A stretch of 64,000 nucleotides of DNA from Drechmeria coniospora (GCF_001625195.1 NC_054389.1:7994520-8058519), one strand, 5' to 3'; shown: positions 11,456-24,436, counted from the stretch's first letter. Program-made: numbers and translations. The notes: generated by a model from the letters alone, not told the origin.

Positions 11456-13260
11456 GTACATGTAATTACAGAGTACGGAGTACAAGTGCACTTGTCACTA
11501 TTATTGCTCACATGCACTCCGTAAGTACTCCGTACACCTAATTACTTAGTCCAGTAATACTCCGTACGGAGTACAAACACGGTAACTGTTACTTGTCCCT
11601 GTTCCTGAAGCGGACCCCTGGTTCGGACCCCTGGCCGGACCCTCGCCGTACCCCTGGTTCCTGAATTGTCATTAATATTAGATGGCTTCCACCAGGTGCG
11701 GACGCACCCCACAAACGCTACCAAGCTCTATCCGCCAAGCTTCCTCTCTCGGCTTATCAGCGAAACCGATTGGCCCCGCTCGCTGCTTTCAGGACGCAAC
11801 CAACGGCTGTTGAACCGGCAGGCTCGTCGCTTCGGGGCAAAGGTCGCGCATCCCCGCCAGCCGTTTCGCTTTCTTGTACTCCGTACAGGTAATTACGGAG
11901 TGCACATGCATCTTCACCCACCTGCGCTTGCATGTAAGTACCGGTACTCTCGTTTCCTCGTGTTTGCACCTACGGAGTACTTGCTTGCTCAATTGTAGGT
12001 ACCTGTACAGTAAGTACATGTCGGTGCTGCTGAAATGGCGTCCCAATCTGTCGACAGTCGTCTATTCGCAGCACTTGCTTACGTGTGCACCTGTGCTTAC
12101 TTGCACACCTCCGTACTGTTACATGTACACGTCCTTCCCCATCCGTCCTTGTGGCCCGCATGACGACCTCGCGAATATCGTGACAAATCGGTACCGAGCC
12201 GACGACGGCTGCGTGTGCTGCACTCTGCACGGCATGTGGTGTTGATGTTGTGCTCGGTACTCCGTACGCACTTGCGACCACGACGAGCTGGAATTTCAGC
12301 TGCCGCCCTACCTGGCGCCGGCTTCCATCGGCCGTCGACGCAGAGAACGCATGCGGACAAGTCCTACAGGCACCTCCGCGATGCACTACAAGCGCTGGTG
12401 CACCTGCACGGACCGTACAGTAGTCGCTGCAGAGCACTGCCGTCGCGCCCGAGTACTTGCTCACGCACGGGGTGTGCTGCTGTCAGCCATGGTACCCTCA
12501 GTACGGAGCTTGGTGCTTGCGCTCAACCGAGCATCATGTACGGAGTAGTTTGAACGAGCGAGCACAACGTATAATCACTGCACCCGCGAGGGGCTGATGG
12601 AGTCGTCCGTCAAACCACCCCCTCCCCGCGCGTTGGCCCTTTGGCCCCTTCTGCCGCTCGTCGGCCGGCTGCCGGGGTCGGAGTGGTGGTTGGTCGGTCG
12701 GCCGGTAATCGGTGACGGCGTGCGTCATACGAGTGCGGGATGATGGCATGCCCGCATCCTCGGGTGTCAATGCAGAGCAGGTGCTGCACTTGGTAATTAT
12801 GTGCTCGCAGCCGGCCATGACCTACCAACCTAGGCACCACGCCGTGCCATTGCATGGGTGTCCGATGCAAGGCACATGGCAGACGTCAAATTCAGGACCA
12901 TGTGCAGATCAAGATCTCCACCCTAACCGTCATGGCGATGGCCCATCACTCGACGAGCCATGTACCTGTACATGCCCCGGCACGCAGCACGGCGACGATG
13001 GCATGTACCGGTACATGTACCTGCACCGACGCCCTCTCCCACCCAAGGTGCTTACTGTACTCCGTACTCCGTCCCGTACCGCTACGGCATGTGTGCTCAT
13101 GCCAGGAGCGATGCTCCGTGCTTGCTCACCGTACTCCGTACACACCGTACATGTACACCGACGGCCCAACCCCATACGCTCATCACCTCTCTACCCTTTT
13201 AGGAAGGTGCAACCCTCGCGGCTGCGGGGGCGGGAAACCGCAGCCGGATGCTCCCCCGAT

Positions 13261-13340
13261 GGCAGGTGCAGGTGGCAGGTGCAGGTGGCAGGTGGCAGAT
13301 GCAGGTGGCAGGTGGCACATGGCAGGCGGCAGGGGGCAAG
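13261..13340. repeat. GGCAGGTGCA short tandem repeat
   Basis: Alternating GGCAGG and TGCAGGT units over about 80 bp, grading into GGCAGGCGGCAGGGGG. Confidence 0.8.
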
Positions 13341-14989
13341 GTGACGGATGGCAGGCGTTCCCGTGGCCGACTTGCCCGACTTGTTTAGCTGGGTCCACGC
13401 ACCGCCTGATGGGTTCGGGGAAAGGAAGAGAGGGGGAGGGAGGCAAAAGGGCGGCGAGCAAGCAACCGGACTGCATCATCATCGCCCGCCGCCGTCGACT
13501 CGTCGCCGTTGCCGCCGTTGCCGCCGTCACGGTTGGACCTCGCTGCCTCGGCAGGACATTGGCTCGCTCACGCAGACTTGCTCCGCTCGTCGTCGTGCCG
13601 CCTAGCCGTTGGCTGGTCGTTGGCTGAAGATTCCACGTGCAAAAACATGATGAACATGTGCTTCCGGCTGCACACACGTTGCCGCACACGTCCGCTGCCC
13701 AAGGAGCAAACGAGGACAGGCGAGCACGACGGCGACTACGTACGGCGGCGGGGCACGGCGTCTGCACGACGATGCTCGTCGAAGCCCGCTTTCGCCCAAC
13801 CTCGCAGTGGTCGTGCGGTACCTACACAAAGTCAAGCTGCACTCCCCGTTCACCGTGGTGGCACTGCCGACGTTCGTGGTGACCACGCCCCGAGGATGGC
13901 CAAGACCAGGCAGGACCCAAGACCAGAATGAACATGTCCCCTCGTTCCGCCCCATGTCCCCCGCGACAATACGAGAGAATGTTGGGGAAAGGGTCCATGC
14001 GGCGGCCGACGCTCTGGTGAACCGGCACTGGAAGCGAGCGATGCATCGTCGTGGTGCGGCACAGGGACCCCCGCGACTCCCCGGGGCTCGGCGTCCCCTG
14101 CAACGACGGCGGCCATCTGTTGAGCCGGTCGGATGGGCAGGGGCCCCAGGTGCGTCGCCAGATACGGGGTCACCGCCGTCGGCTAACCTTGACCTACCCT
14201 ACCCATCCTCAACCATGCCCCGTGCGGAAGAGCAGTCTCCTCGACGGTGTGTCGGCGCGGAGAGAAATACCTGCTCATGCGTGCGTGCCGGGGCCTTGTC
14301 TGAATGCCACGGCACGGCAGCCCCACGCGACGGCACGGCCTCGTCGCGCAGGCACACGCGGCGCAGGGCCAGGCCGCCTTTCTCGGTACGCGAAATTCTA
14401 GTGCCTCTAAAAGTATGCGCTCGAGCACGCGATTGAACTGTCCCGCCCGGATGGGCATCGTGCTATCGTACGATGTTCATTGCGCGCCGCCATGAAGCGC
14501 CGGGCACTCGGCGAAGCGTCCTAGGCCGTGACGGGAATACGAAGCAAGGTGCTCTCGTCGACGAGCACGACGCGTCCGTGCAGGTGTGCGCCTCGATGCG
14601 CGCCGTTTCGGAATCGTCGACGGCAAGAGAAACGAACAGGTTCACCGCAATCTCGGTGCCAAACGCCACTCGCCTGAGAGCTCTCGGCTCGGAGGGGTTT
14701 GGTCGATGCAGCCTCGACCCGGCCGACGGACACGCGAGCACCCCAGCCGGCGCTGGATCCGGATGATACGACTTTGTACGGGGATGAGGAAGCCCCTCTC
14801 CTGGGACACGAATTCTCCCACGATACGGAGTAATACCGAGTGCGGAGAACGGCCAGGACCCTCGACGATAGTTGCATGTAATAAATGTGCTGAGCAACGA
14901 CGCTCCAAACGACCGGTTCTCGCAGCACCCCAAGACGTGGATGCCTCTCTCGAGGTACTGTACGGAGCCATTGCACTCTCCCCCATTCT

Positions 14990-15115
14990 TGCATCATTCT
15001 ACCCATTCTACGGTTAACCCATTCTACCTATTCTACCTAAGCAAGTATTCTACCCATTTTACCCAATCTACTTACCCATTCTCCTCACCTGCACCCATGC
15101 TACTGACCCATTCCA
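14990..15115. repeat. Imperfect CCATTCTACC repeat
   Basis: About ten diverged copies of a motif of about 10 bp, centred on CCATTCTACC and TTCTACCTA. Confidence 0.65.
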
Positions 15116-16180
15116 CTTGCATGTACCGATTCTATTTGTCCATTCCGCCCCTCCGCACGTTGGCTGGTGGAGGCAGCAGTCACCGTGGGCAGTTCATTTG
15201 ATCTCGTCCAGAGTTGCATCACCACCCTGATGGTGCCTCGGCATCTGTCATGGCGTCTCGCGTCGCCCATCACGTCACCGGAGGCACGCACCCTCGTTGG
15301 CTCGCAAGTGGTGGGGTCGCCACGCAAATCCGGGACCGACGAAGCGCGGAGAGACGGATGACGGTCGGCGTCGGTTTCGGTACGAATCCGAGCAGCCCGG
15401 TGATTCGGAAGCCGCCGCAAGCACGAGTGCTTGTACGAAGACGACAAGAGTGCCGTACTGTACACCAGCCGGCGTCCCCTTACGGATCAATGCCTGAATT
15501 CATGGCTTCTATTTTTGTGCCATGCCGTTACTCGTTCCCTGCTCGCCTTTTAGCCAACTTTGGTGAGAACGACGCTGGGGAGGAGCCAAGACCATGTTAG
15601 TCAACAAACACGTTTGGTGGGGATGGTGGGCCGTGACTTTGAAATGAGGCAATTCTCCGTGCTCCGTACATGGGCAAATGTTCCATTCCGGGACTTGATA
15701 TTCTGATCTTGGCAGAGAGGAGCAGTGAGAGAGGTGATACTTGGACATGTTCTCTGTACTCCGAGCACGTAGTTGCTTCATTTCAGTATCTTGTACTTGT
15801 GCATATGCACTTGCAACTAATACTCCGTACTTGCTTGGTACTTGTACTTGTACTTGTACGGAGTAATTAATACAGTGTTTACGGAGTGTTAATTACTGTT
15901 AATACGGTTACGGTATTCGTATAAAGTTGGTGCATGTGTTGTATTATTATATGTACAGTAGGTGTGCTGTTTTGTGCTATAGATGTGCTGTAGGTGGAGG
16001 TGGGATGCATGTACAGGTTTACACCAGGAGCGCAATGACATGTACTAAATACGGAGTACGGAGTACAAGTACTTGTTTACCGTAAGCCTACTGCCTGCAC
16101 ACAATGTACTTGATTACTTTCAAGTACTTGTACAAGTACGGAGGACGACGGTAGGTACTTGCGGAGTACTCCGTCCGTAC

Positions 16181-16986
16181 TGGAGTCGAGCACATGCCAC
16201 CATCGATGACATGATAGAGCCCTCCGTGTGCAAACAAAAACCTTTCATCGTCATGCATGAGATGAGTCATTCTTGCTCGAGAGTTTGCATCGTTGGGAGA
16301 TTGTTGAATTTTCCATGCATTTCTTGCACATCTACTTGCCTGCACAGCGTGCTTGTGACCACGTGGGTTGGACAGAGTGCCGAACAGCCCGCTCGTGCCC
16401 CAAAGTGCCAACGGAGGATTTTCGTATCCCACGTTTCCCCGCCCAAGAGAGGACTGGGACGGACTGCCGGAGCTCTGAGCCATGTGCGCTCGATCCTTCA
16501 CGGCGGTAGTGTTGCCGCGCACGTGTGCGCCGACAAGGGTGGAAGGAGACGGTGGTGCCGGAGCGTACAGTACTGTAGTCGGCTGACGGTGAACAGGCCA
16601 AGTCGACTCTCCCGCCGTGCGGGAGCGGCCATCAAGATGCTTTCCGCCTCACTCTTCCATCATTCTTCTCCTTCTTACCATGCTTCCCCATGGATTGAAT
16701 CGTTTGAATTTCCGATGAGACCGTCATGAAAATCAATCGTCCATGGAGGAGAGTAACTCTCGGATCAAACTCGAGGCTCACTCAACAGGCTACTGCAGCC
16801 CTCGTCGTCGCGAACAAAGCCGTCGCAAAGGGAATGAATCATGTTGTGCTCAAGTCGTCAAACGGTGAGGGAACGAATTGATTCGCTTCTCGTCCGCCGC
16901 TTGCCAAACCCATAGGCGCCGCGCCATCGACAAGCAAAAGCGCAGACACGTGACGCACCGGGCTGGCAGGTCCGGGGACAACGACC
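16181..16986. other. Gene-free flank
   Basis: No convincing coding signal. It contains the 3' flank of the TMEM19-family gene. Confidence 0.5.
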
Positions 16987-18293
16987 TCATATCTGCATGA
17001 CAGACTCAATCGGCACACCCCAGAACCAACTCGCGACGGCCATGGCGCCGACGCTCATAAGCGATGCCATGAGGAAGTTGACGTCGTTGTTGTCCAGCAG
17101 GTCCCAGCCGCTCTCCACCACACGCGACGGACGCTGATCTCCAAAGCTGGGCCGGCGATGTTTGTTCCTCATGTCGTACTTGCCCATCTTGCTCGTGCCC
17201 TCGTCCGAGCCCTCGTCGACGACCGAGATCTCCTCGCTCTCGCCCCCGAGTCTCGTGGCTTTCGCTTCCGCGCGCGCGCCTGAGACGCCGGTGGCGGCGG
17301 CCAAATCTGCGGCGGCCGACACCAGCACGCGGCTGCCGCCCTCGCCCTCGACAATCTTGCCCGTCCGCACATCCCGGACGGATCGTTGAAAGATGCCGCC
17401 GAGAAGGCTGTCGAGCAAGCTTCCCAGCGCCCCCCAGAGCACGAGGAAGCCCATAAAGGTGCGGCGACGCTCCATCGTCCACGGAACACCGCCTCCCCAC
17501 GCCTCGGCCGCGTCCGGCGTGCAGCTCGGCAGGAACAGCATCGCCGCCGTCACGATGACCATGGAGCCGAGCAAGGCGGCGCCGAGCCCGAGCATCGTCA
17601 CGCCGCCGTTGGTTCCGCGGGGGACCTTGCGCAGCGTCCAGGATGAGATCAGCCGGGGCTGACTGCTGGATAGGATGCCGAGCTCAGAGCTGAAGGTGTC
17701 GGCCGCGACGGCGGCGTAGTTGGCAATGATTCCGACCACCAAGAGGTCACCGCCCCACGAGTAGCAGAGCGTGCCCGCCGGCTTGGGCGTCGTCGGGTCG
17801 GCGAGGGCGGCGGCTCGAGAGCGCAGCTGAAGCGCGTGGAGGACGGTGAGGATCGAGGCCATCAACGAGTTTGCAAAGACTGCGTGCGGGTAGATCGAGA
17901 GTCAGCCTACACGTGCCTCACGCTGCTGTCGCCCGATGTATGGCCCTCGGCCGGGCACGTGCGTACCTTGGACATGTGTTCGAGGTCCCTCGCCACCGGG
18001 CGTGCCGCGGGATTGCACCGTCATCGTGGCCTTTACATTTTCCTTGATCTGCGATGGCTTAGTCGTCGTGAACGCTCGTGTCTGGAGCTCCATGAGGGGT
18101 GACGTACGTGAGTCACGCGTGTGCCGGCGAGGAAGAAGACGCAGAGCAGGACAAAGGGCAGGTTCCAAGGATGGTAGGCGTGGGCGGCGGCCGTCAGCGT
18201 CGCCGCGACGAGGCCGGCGGGTGTGAGGGAATTCTTCTTCGAGGCACGAATGACGAGCGCGAGCGTCGCCGGAATGGCGATGATCGCTTTCAT
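16987..18293 (-). CDS. TMEM19 / DUF92-family integral membrane protein
   Basis: Three exons (18293-18108, 18048-17967, 17879-16987) separated by introns of 59 and 87 nt encode 386 aa. The family signature spans all exons: KNSLTPAGLVAA, FFLAGTRVTH, RGTPGGEGPRTHVQ and VFANSLMASILTVLHAL. A run of hydrophobic segments (GDLLVVGIIANYAAVAADT, TMLGLGAALLGSMVIVTAA, TFMGFLVLWGALGSLLDSLL and the C-terminal SVGAMAVASWFWGVP) indicates a polytopic membrane protein. DUF92 includes plant VTE6 phytyl-phosphate kinase, so a prenyl-phosphate-related activity is possible, but the fungal role is unknown to me. The cytosolic-looking loop before the last helix (residues about 260-350) is acidic/basic and family-variable. 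Confidence 0.88.
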
Positions 18294-19430
18294 GGCGAGG
18301 AGAACGGGCCGACTTTGAGCGAGCGGGAGCGTGACGGGTGACGGTGCTGCGAATCGTCCTCCCGGAGCTGACGTGTGCGAGTCTGGCCGGCACGTGCTTG
18401 CTGGTTGCTGACGTCAAGAAAAGCTACTGCCACTGTGCGGCAGTGGCGCTGTGACCAGGCACCCAGAACTGCTGTACGTACTCGGTACTTGTCGTCAGGC
18501 ACTTTGAGTAGGTGACAGCAAGTACTCAGTACTTGTACTCTTTGTGCTTGTACTCTACTGAAGTACGGAGTACTTATGCTTGTACTCTACACTCTGTGCA
18601 CTGTCCGAATATTTCAAGCACACTGTACCTCGTACTGATGACCGCATGCGCATAAAAAGTACAGTGTACGTCTAGTTGTACGTACTGTACAGTACTGGAA
18701 GCTCCGAGTTCATGTTCGGCTGAGCGATGGGATAAGGACAAAATCGCTTGAGACAAGAGTATGCCTATCGGTAGTCTCTATCCTTGTCGTCCCCCAATCA
18801 AGCCTCCTACGAAATTGAGAGGCTGCCCGCGTGGGAGTAGACCAGGCGCTTATGGATGATCTCGGCATTCTCATCACTACCGGGTAGGTTCCCAGCCGAC
18901 GACCTCATCTCGTCACGCTCGAATCATTCAGGCAATTTCTGCCCTCGAGTTCAAGGGGGGCTGAATGCGGCTTGACGAGTGGGTTTTCTGTAGGCTTTAT
19001 TATTTTTTTTTTCTCATCATCCATCCTATTTGTCTTGCGGTATAGACTTGAATGACGGAACTGATGACACCTAATCTGGGATTGACATAAATAGTCGCAG
19101 TAGTAATAAGTACTTGTGCCACCAAAGAGCTACTAAGTACTTATTCCGTACTGTACTAATAACCACCCCATACTGAGTACTTATTTGGTGGATCGTACAG
19201 TGCAGACGTGCACAGTGCCGTGGTGAACAAAGCAGTACTACACAGTGCAAGATTTCACGATGCTGATCTATTTACACTGTACTCAATCGATAAGCCATCG
19301 GCCGTTGGGATGCAGAAAATCCCTATCACGTTTCTGTTCAGAGCCGTCACTACGGGCGTCGTGCTGCACCCTTCTTCCAACACCACTCTTACCTCGCTCG
19401 CTGCCGCACGCAGCAGCCCGGACCGGCATC
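18294..19430. other. Divergent intergenic region with GTAC words
   Basis: Promoters of the divergent TMEM19-family gene and RRP7 must lie here. The middle (18470-18700 and 19100-19270) is rich in AGTACTT/GTACTC words. No gene is seen. Confidence 0.55.
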
Positions 19431-20372
19431 ATGGCCACTGACGAGGCAAAAAGCAATGCGTTTGCCATCCTACCGATCCGCATGCCCGCCGTGCCCTCCT
19501 TTCCTCACGCGACGATGCATGAGATACGGATACGGCGGAACGAGCCGAAAATCCCGACACCCAACGACTCGAGGAGTCTTTACTTGAAAAACATACCGAC
19601 CGATAGCACCGAGTCACATTTTAGAGCCGTCTTTGCCCACCTGGTCGGTGCCGGCCGCTTCGAGACCATACTCTTTCACGACGAGGCTCAGGCCGGACTC
19701 GTCGTCGACCCCGCCCACGCGACCAAGATGGATGGCATGGCGCGGAAACGAAAAATGATGCATCTCGAGGCGCAGGAGCGAGCGCGCGAAGACGAGGCCG
19801 CACGGCTACCCACGCTGTGGACGCGGACGCTGCACAAGAGCGGCGGCACTGCCGTGGTGTTGCTGGCGGACGAGAAGAGCGTGCAGCTCGTCATGAAGGC
19901 TGTGGCGAAGCTTCCGAAGACGAAGAAATTCCCGACGTGGGGTGAGAACGTGGCCGACGAGGTCCCCCCGCTGGGCGCGCCATGGCTCTCGGCCCACCTG
20001 CAGCTCTGCCGTGTCGACAAGGCGGCGACGCAAAATGCCGTCCACGCCTTCTTCGACGCCTTCAACCGGCGCGAGAAGGAGGCCGTCGAGATGGCCAAGA
20101 GATTGCGCAACGAGCCGGACGAAGATGGCTTCGTCACCGTCACGCGCGGCGGTCGGGCGGCCCCCGCGAGCCGAAGCGAGGCCGAGGAAGCGCGGGAGAA
20201 GATGGTGGGCAAGGAGGCCAAGAAGAAGCTCGAAACCAAGGACTTTTATCGATTCCAGCACAGGGAAAGGCGGAAGCAGGAGCAGGTCGCCCTCCTGCAG
20301 CGCTTCGACGAGGACAGGCGAAAGGTCGACGCCTTGCGGGAAAAGAGAAACAAGTTCAGGCCCGAGACGTGA
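19431..20372 (+). CDS. RRP7: Ribosomal RNA-processing protein 7
   Basis: Single exon, 313 aa. Rrp7 belongs to the UTP-C/CURI subcomplex of the small-subunit processome and is needed for pre-18S rRNA processing and 40S assembly in the nucleolus. The N-terminal region contains the RRM-like strand SRSLYLKNIPTDSTESHFRA and the segment ETILFHDEAQAGLVV. The middle has the NAVHAFFDAFNRREKEA helix. The C terminus carries the diagnostic DFYRFQHRERRKQEQ...LLQRFDEDRRKV tail. The open frame extends upstream to 19245, but the ATG at 19431 (MATDEAKSNAFAILPI) gives the family-typical start and length (yeast about 297 aa). Confidence 0.93.
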   Translation: MATDEAKSNAFAILPIRMPAVPSFPHATMHEIRIRRNEPKIPTPNDSRSLYLKNIPTDSTESHFRAVFAHLVGAGRFETILFHDEAQAGLVVDPAHATKMDGMARKRKMMHLEAQERAREDEAARLPTLWTRTLHKSGGTAVVLLADEKSVQLVMKAVAKLPKTKKFPTWGENVADEVPPLGAPWLSAHLQLCRVDKAATQNAVHAFFDAFNRREKEAVEMAKRLRNEPDEDGFVTVTRGGRAAPASRSEAEEAREKMVGKEAKKKLETKDFYRFQHRERRKQEQVALLQRFDEDRRKVDALREKRNKFRPET

Positions 20373-21896
20373 GCGTCCGATGCGGACCTCTGTTCCCCGT
20401 ACGTGCCCCCCCCCCTCCTCCTTTCCCTCCTTACCACGTCGGCATCATGATGACGCCGCGGGGCCATCCGAGCACCGGAGATGGCTTGGCCCGGCCAATG
20501 TCTGTCGCCGGTGGAAGATGAAAACAACCGCGTTACCAACTCTTCTCAACCTTGTCTGAGATGCTCATTCCCTCCCGACCCCTTGGCCCGCCGATTCTGT
20601 GGCCATGATGCTGACGAAAAAAAGGCCGCATTCTGCGCAGACTTGCCTGTCCATCCCCTCGCCGCACGATAGACTGGCTCGTCGCGAGTGATGGCTGGCA
20701 TTCCATTCCTAGCGATCTGCACCTCCATGGACCAAACCACACACACGCACACATGGACATCCGACGGAGCTCTGGCTGCCGATGTGGCCTCTCTCGCGCG
20801 ACGTCCGAAAGCAGCGGCATCCATGACGAAACAGTGGGAGCTGCGCAATCAAGAGTCGAGGCACCCGGAGGAAGGGTGGGCGGATGCAGTTTGGCCCATA
20901 ATCCACTCGACCAAATCCACACCAAGTCCCCCTTTCCCACCGCATTTGCTTGTTCGAACGTCACGTACAGTACATGTCGATTATCCATGGCGGCGAGGCC
21001 CAAGCTTTCATCGTATTACCTTGCATTCGCGACCCGTGCGGCGGGTGCCTCGGCGATAACGGAACGCAGGTATATGAGGCTCTTGCATGCATGCACATTG
21101 CAACGCTGTCGTTTGCTAATTTTCTCTGAAACATATGCTTACTTGTACATGCACGAGTAGAGCAGGGCTACGTGATATTTCTGCCGCCATCATGCACGGG
21201 AAATGCCATTGATGGTGGTTGCACTCTGTGCTCGTAATACTGTATATTACTATATCTGTATTACTGTATTACTGCAACATACGGAGGACTTGGGATCATT
21301 TCGGCATTAATAATGGAGTGTGGTCGCAAAGTCATCCACGCCCCTCCCATAATAATTACTATTCAGAACTACTTCGGAGTACTCCGTCCTGTGCGTTATA
21401 TTTGTAGTACATGTATCCGTACGGTATAGGTACATGTGAAATCTGGACATGTCAATGTACTCCATAGTTGCCGTAGTGCAAAGATACCTCGTACATTGTA
21501 CTTAACTGTACATCTACATGTATCATGTCAATTACGGAGAAGGTGTATTTGTGCTCGGTACACTGCAGGTACAAGTAAGTGTACTTGATAGTTCTACACT
21601 TACGGAGTACTTACTCACTTGTACATTAGCTTGTACCTAGTACCAGGGTCCGACTAGGTACGTTTACGGAGATTTGTTTACAACTACTCCATACGGAACT
21701 GCCATGCAGCACAATGTATTGTGTCGAGTTTCGTACACATGTGCTGGAAGAACAACGGATCGGAGCACGTACTGACGACCAAGGCCAACGGACATTTACT
21801 ACTCCATGCTCGCCCGGAGTGTCTTCCTAGCCTATTGTACATGTGCAGCTTCGCCGGACCGTCGAACCGACCACAGACCGTCAACGCGTGACCACT
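20373..21896. other. Gene-free region
   Basis: No coding pattern is recognised. From about 21090 to 21680 it becomes AT-richer with many TGTACATG/GTACTCC words. Confidence 0.5.
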
Positions 21897-21906
21897 CGAC
21901 GGCGTC

Positions 21907-22112
21907 GTCATCGAGTTTTCCATCATCGAGATACCCATCATCGAGTCTTCCATCATCGAGATACCCATCATCGAGATACCCATCATCGAGGTACCCATCA
22001 TCGAGATACCCATCATCGAGATACTCACCATCGAGATACCCATCATCGAGATACCCACCATCGAGATACCCACCATCGAGGTACCCATCATCGAGATACC
22101 CATCATCGAGTG
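21907..22112. repeat. 15-bp minisatellite in the MSD1 promoter
   Basis: Thirteen to fourteen copies of ATACCCATCATCGAG with small variants (GTACCC, ATACTCACCATCGAG). The array ends about 90 bp before the start codon at 22201, so it probably sits in the core promoter or 5' UTR. Confidence 0.93.
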
Positions 22113-22200
22113 CCCGAGTTAGATACCCGACTTCGCAGCTGCCCCGACGACGCCGACGCCTTGATTCTCCATCGGCCTTGACGTCGATTCAGCCCTCGCC

Positions 22201-24436
22201 ATGGTCGACACCGAAAACCTTCGGACGGCATCGCTGTACATCAACAACCAGCTCCTCTCGAGAGGACTGCTTCGGGATGGCCAAACAATCGACTTCACCA
22301 ACGCAGGCCACGTGTCGTCGGAAGCTTCGCCGCCCGCCGCCGGACGAATCATCGGCCTCGTCAACGACCTGATACTCCGGCGCGACGTAAGACTGCCTGC
22401 CGCCGTCGGCCAACTCCCCTCGAGGATGAAAGGCTGACCACTTCTCCCCCCCGCAGCGCGATGCCGAACACCGCGAGTCGCTTTCGGCGGCGATGCGAAA
22501 CCTCCGCGCCGACAACCAGAAAAACACGATCGACGTGGCGCGCCTGGTCGAGAGGAATGCCGAGGAGAAGCGCCGGGCAGACCTCGCAGCCGCCGCCGAG
22601 ACGACGCTCAGGGCACAGCTCAAGTCGGCCGAGGCCGCCGCGCGCGCCCAGAAGGAGGAGATTGTTCGGCTCAAGGCCCTCGTAGCCCAGACGCGCACGA
22701 CCTGCGCCACAGAGGTACGGCGGCGGGACCGGCAGATCGACACGCTCAAGAAGCAGCTCGCCGAAGCAGGGAGATCACGAGGCGCGAGACCGAACCCGGC
22801 GGTGGTGACCATCACCGTCACCGGCGACGTCGGCCCGGCCAAGGATGCGCTCGCCGTGTCCAACGGCCCGGCCACCGACGGCGGCGATTTGCTACGAAAC
22901 GAGACGAATGCCTTCTTGGCGAAGCTGGCCCGGGAGCTGGGCGACGAGAACGATGCCGTCCTCACCGTCATGCAGCGAACCATGCTGCAGCTGCGAGAAA
23001 TGAGCGGGTACCAGCCGGACGCAGCCGAGGACGCGCAGGTTGCCCGACGGCTAGGCTACCAAGAGCTCTCCGTCGAACTGGACGCCGTCATGGAGCACAT
23101 GCGCAGCATCTTGACCAGCCCATCGTTTGTACCCATCGAGGAGGTCATGATCCGCGAGGAAGAAATCAACCGCCTCAAGACCGGCTGGGTCAAGATGGAA
23201 GGCCGTTGGAGGGAAGCCGTGCACCTCATTGACGGTTGGAGGAAGCGAATGGCTGCGAGCGGAAGGTCCGTCTGCGACGAGGAGCTGAAGATGGGCCTGC
23301 GCCTGAGCCCCGTGCGTGTCAAGGACGTGGACGAGACGAGACAATCGCTCACCATGCCCGACTTGAAGACGACGGCTGAAGTGGACGAGGAAGACGACCA
23401 AGGCTCCGACCGCCTGTCTCGACGATCACCGCGCCCGCCGAGTCAGGATTCCCTAGAACTCGTCCCCGAACCAAGCTGCGGTGGCCACCTTGCCATGGAC
23501 CTGGAGAACGAGAGGGAGAGTGAGCCTGTCGGGATAGACGGCAACGAGGCTCTCGGCGACGACGACGACGGACAAGGCATCGAGGCCCCGCCGTTGCAGC
23601 GTCCGCATTCGCCAGAATCTTCCCCTCTTCCTGAACTGCCACAGATAAGCCCGCTCAAAAATTGCACCTCGGCTGGGAACCGGCGTTCCTTGCACAGCGG
23701 CCGAACGCAAAGGTCAGGGGAGTGCGGCCCGACTGCCGGAAATGCGCACAAGGAGCAAGTTGGTAGCGAGGAGAGGTCGATGCGCTCGCTCCCGGTTCGG
23801 CCGAAGATCAAGGTGCCAACGCAAACCGGCCTTCCCAGAAAGTCCTCGCTGGACGACGCATTGCTGTCGGCGCCGGTCGAGAGGGCATACGCCCCTCTTG
23901 ATGACGATGAGCCGGACGAGCCGGACCTTCATGCGACAGAGCCTGAGCCTGAGCCTGAGCCCGAGCCCGAGCCTGGGCTGCCCCGGAGGGACATTTCCAA
24001 GACACGAATCACGGATCGGCCGTCGCTCCCTCGGCATAACCCTCTAACCATGTCCGCCATTGCCGCCAAGCTCGCGGCATCCGAAAAAGAGGCCAACGCG
24101 GCGCTCGATCGTGCCAAGTCCAAGGCCACGCACGCCGTTCGAGGGGGCGTGAAGCGCCCGACCGTTGCGGCACCTGCTGCCTCTGCCGCTGCCGTCCCTC
24201 CTCCCGCCCCGGGGCATGTCCGATCTGCAGTCGCAGGAGAGCCAGAGTCTGCCGTCAGCCGCGTCGTCCATGGCGAGCCCGTCAAGGGCAGCCCGGCTGC
24301 TACGAGGAATGCCCCGCTGCTGCCGAGGCCGGATAAGCGAAAGAGAGACCGAACGGCGAGCAAGGCATCCTCGCGGAGGCGCAGCACCCTTAGTCCCCTG
24401 GAACTGCAGTCGCTGATGGCGGGAAGCGTTCCGTGA
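22201..24436 (+). CDS. Msd1/TinC/SSX2IP-like microtubule-anchoring protein (ADIP domain)
   Basis: Two exons (22201-22386, 22457-24436) with a 70-nt intron encode 721 aa. The N terminus (TASLYINNQLLSRGLLRDGQ through RIIGLVNDLILRRDRDAEHRESL) matches the ADIP domain of the SSX2IP/Msd1 family. A long coiled coil follows to about residue 190. The conserved block RRLGYQELSVELDAVMEHM...GWVKMEGRWREAVHLIDGWRKRM comes next. Fission-yeast Msd1 anchors microtubule minus ends at the spindle pole body, and the Aspergillus member TinC was described as a NIMA interactor (from memory). The C-terminal half is disordered and Ser/Pro/charge-rich with an (EP)n run near residue 560, and is unlikely to be conserved. 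Start codon and intron are clear. Confidence 0.85.

Larger units (their letters stand above)
9991..16180. other. Large GTAC-word island without recognisable genes
   Basis: The stretch is saturated with GTAC-containing words: CGGAGTAC, its complement GTACTCCG, CAAGTACTTG and TGTACATG. They often occur in tandem, as at about 10640-10670 and 11130-11150. No open frame has protein character; the longest are translations of the satellite at 11284-11455. Part of the island (11600-14800) is GC-richer but still shows no gene. Confidence 0.6.

Noticed and set aside
10928..11491. Leu/Tyr-repeat and Ser-Lys-Tyr-repeat open frames
   Set aside because: They are translations of the 9-bp satellite.
18500..18700. 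Telomere or rDNA association of the GTAC islands
   Set aside because: No TTAGGG arrays or rDNA sequence are visible in the window.
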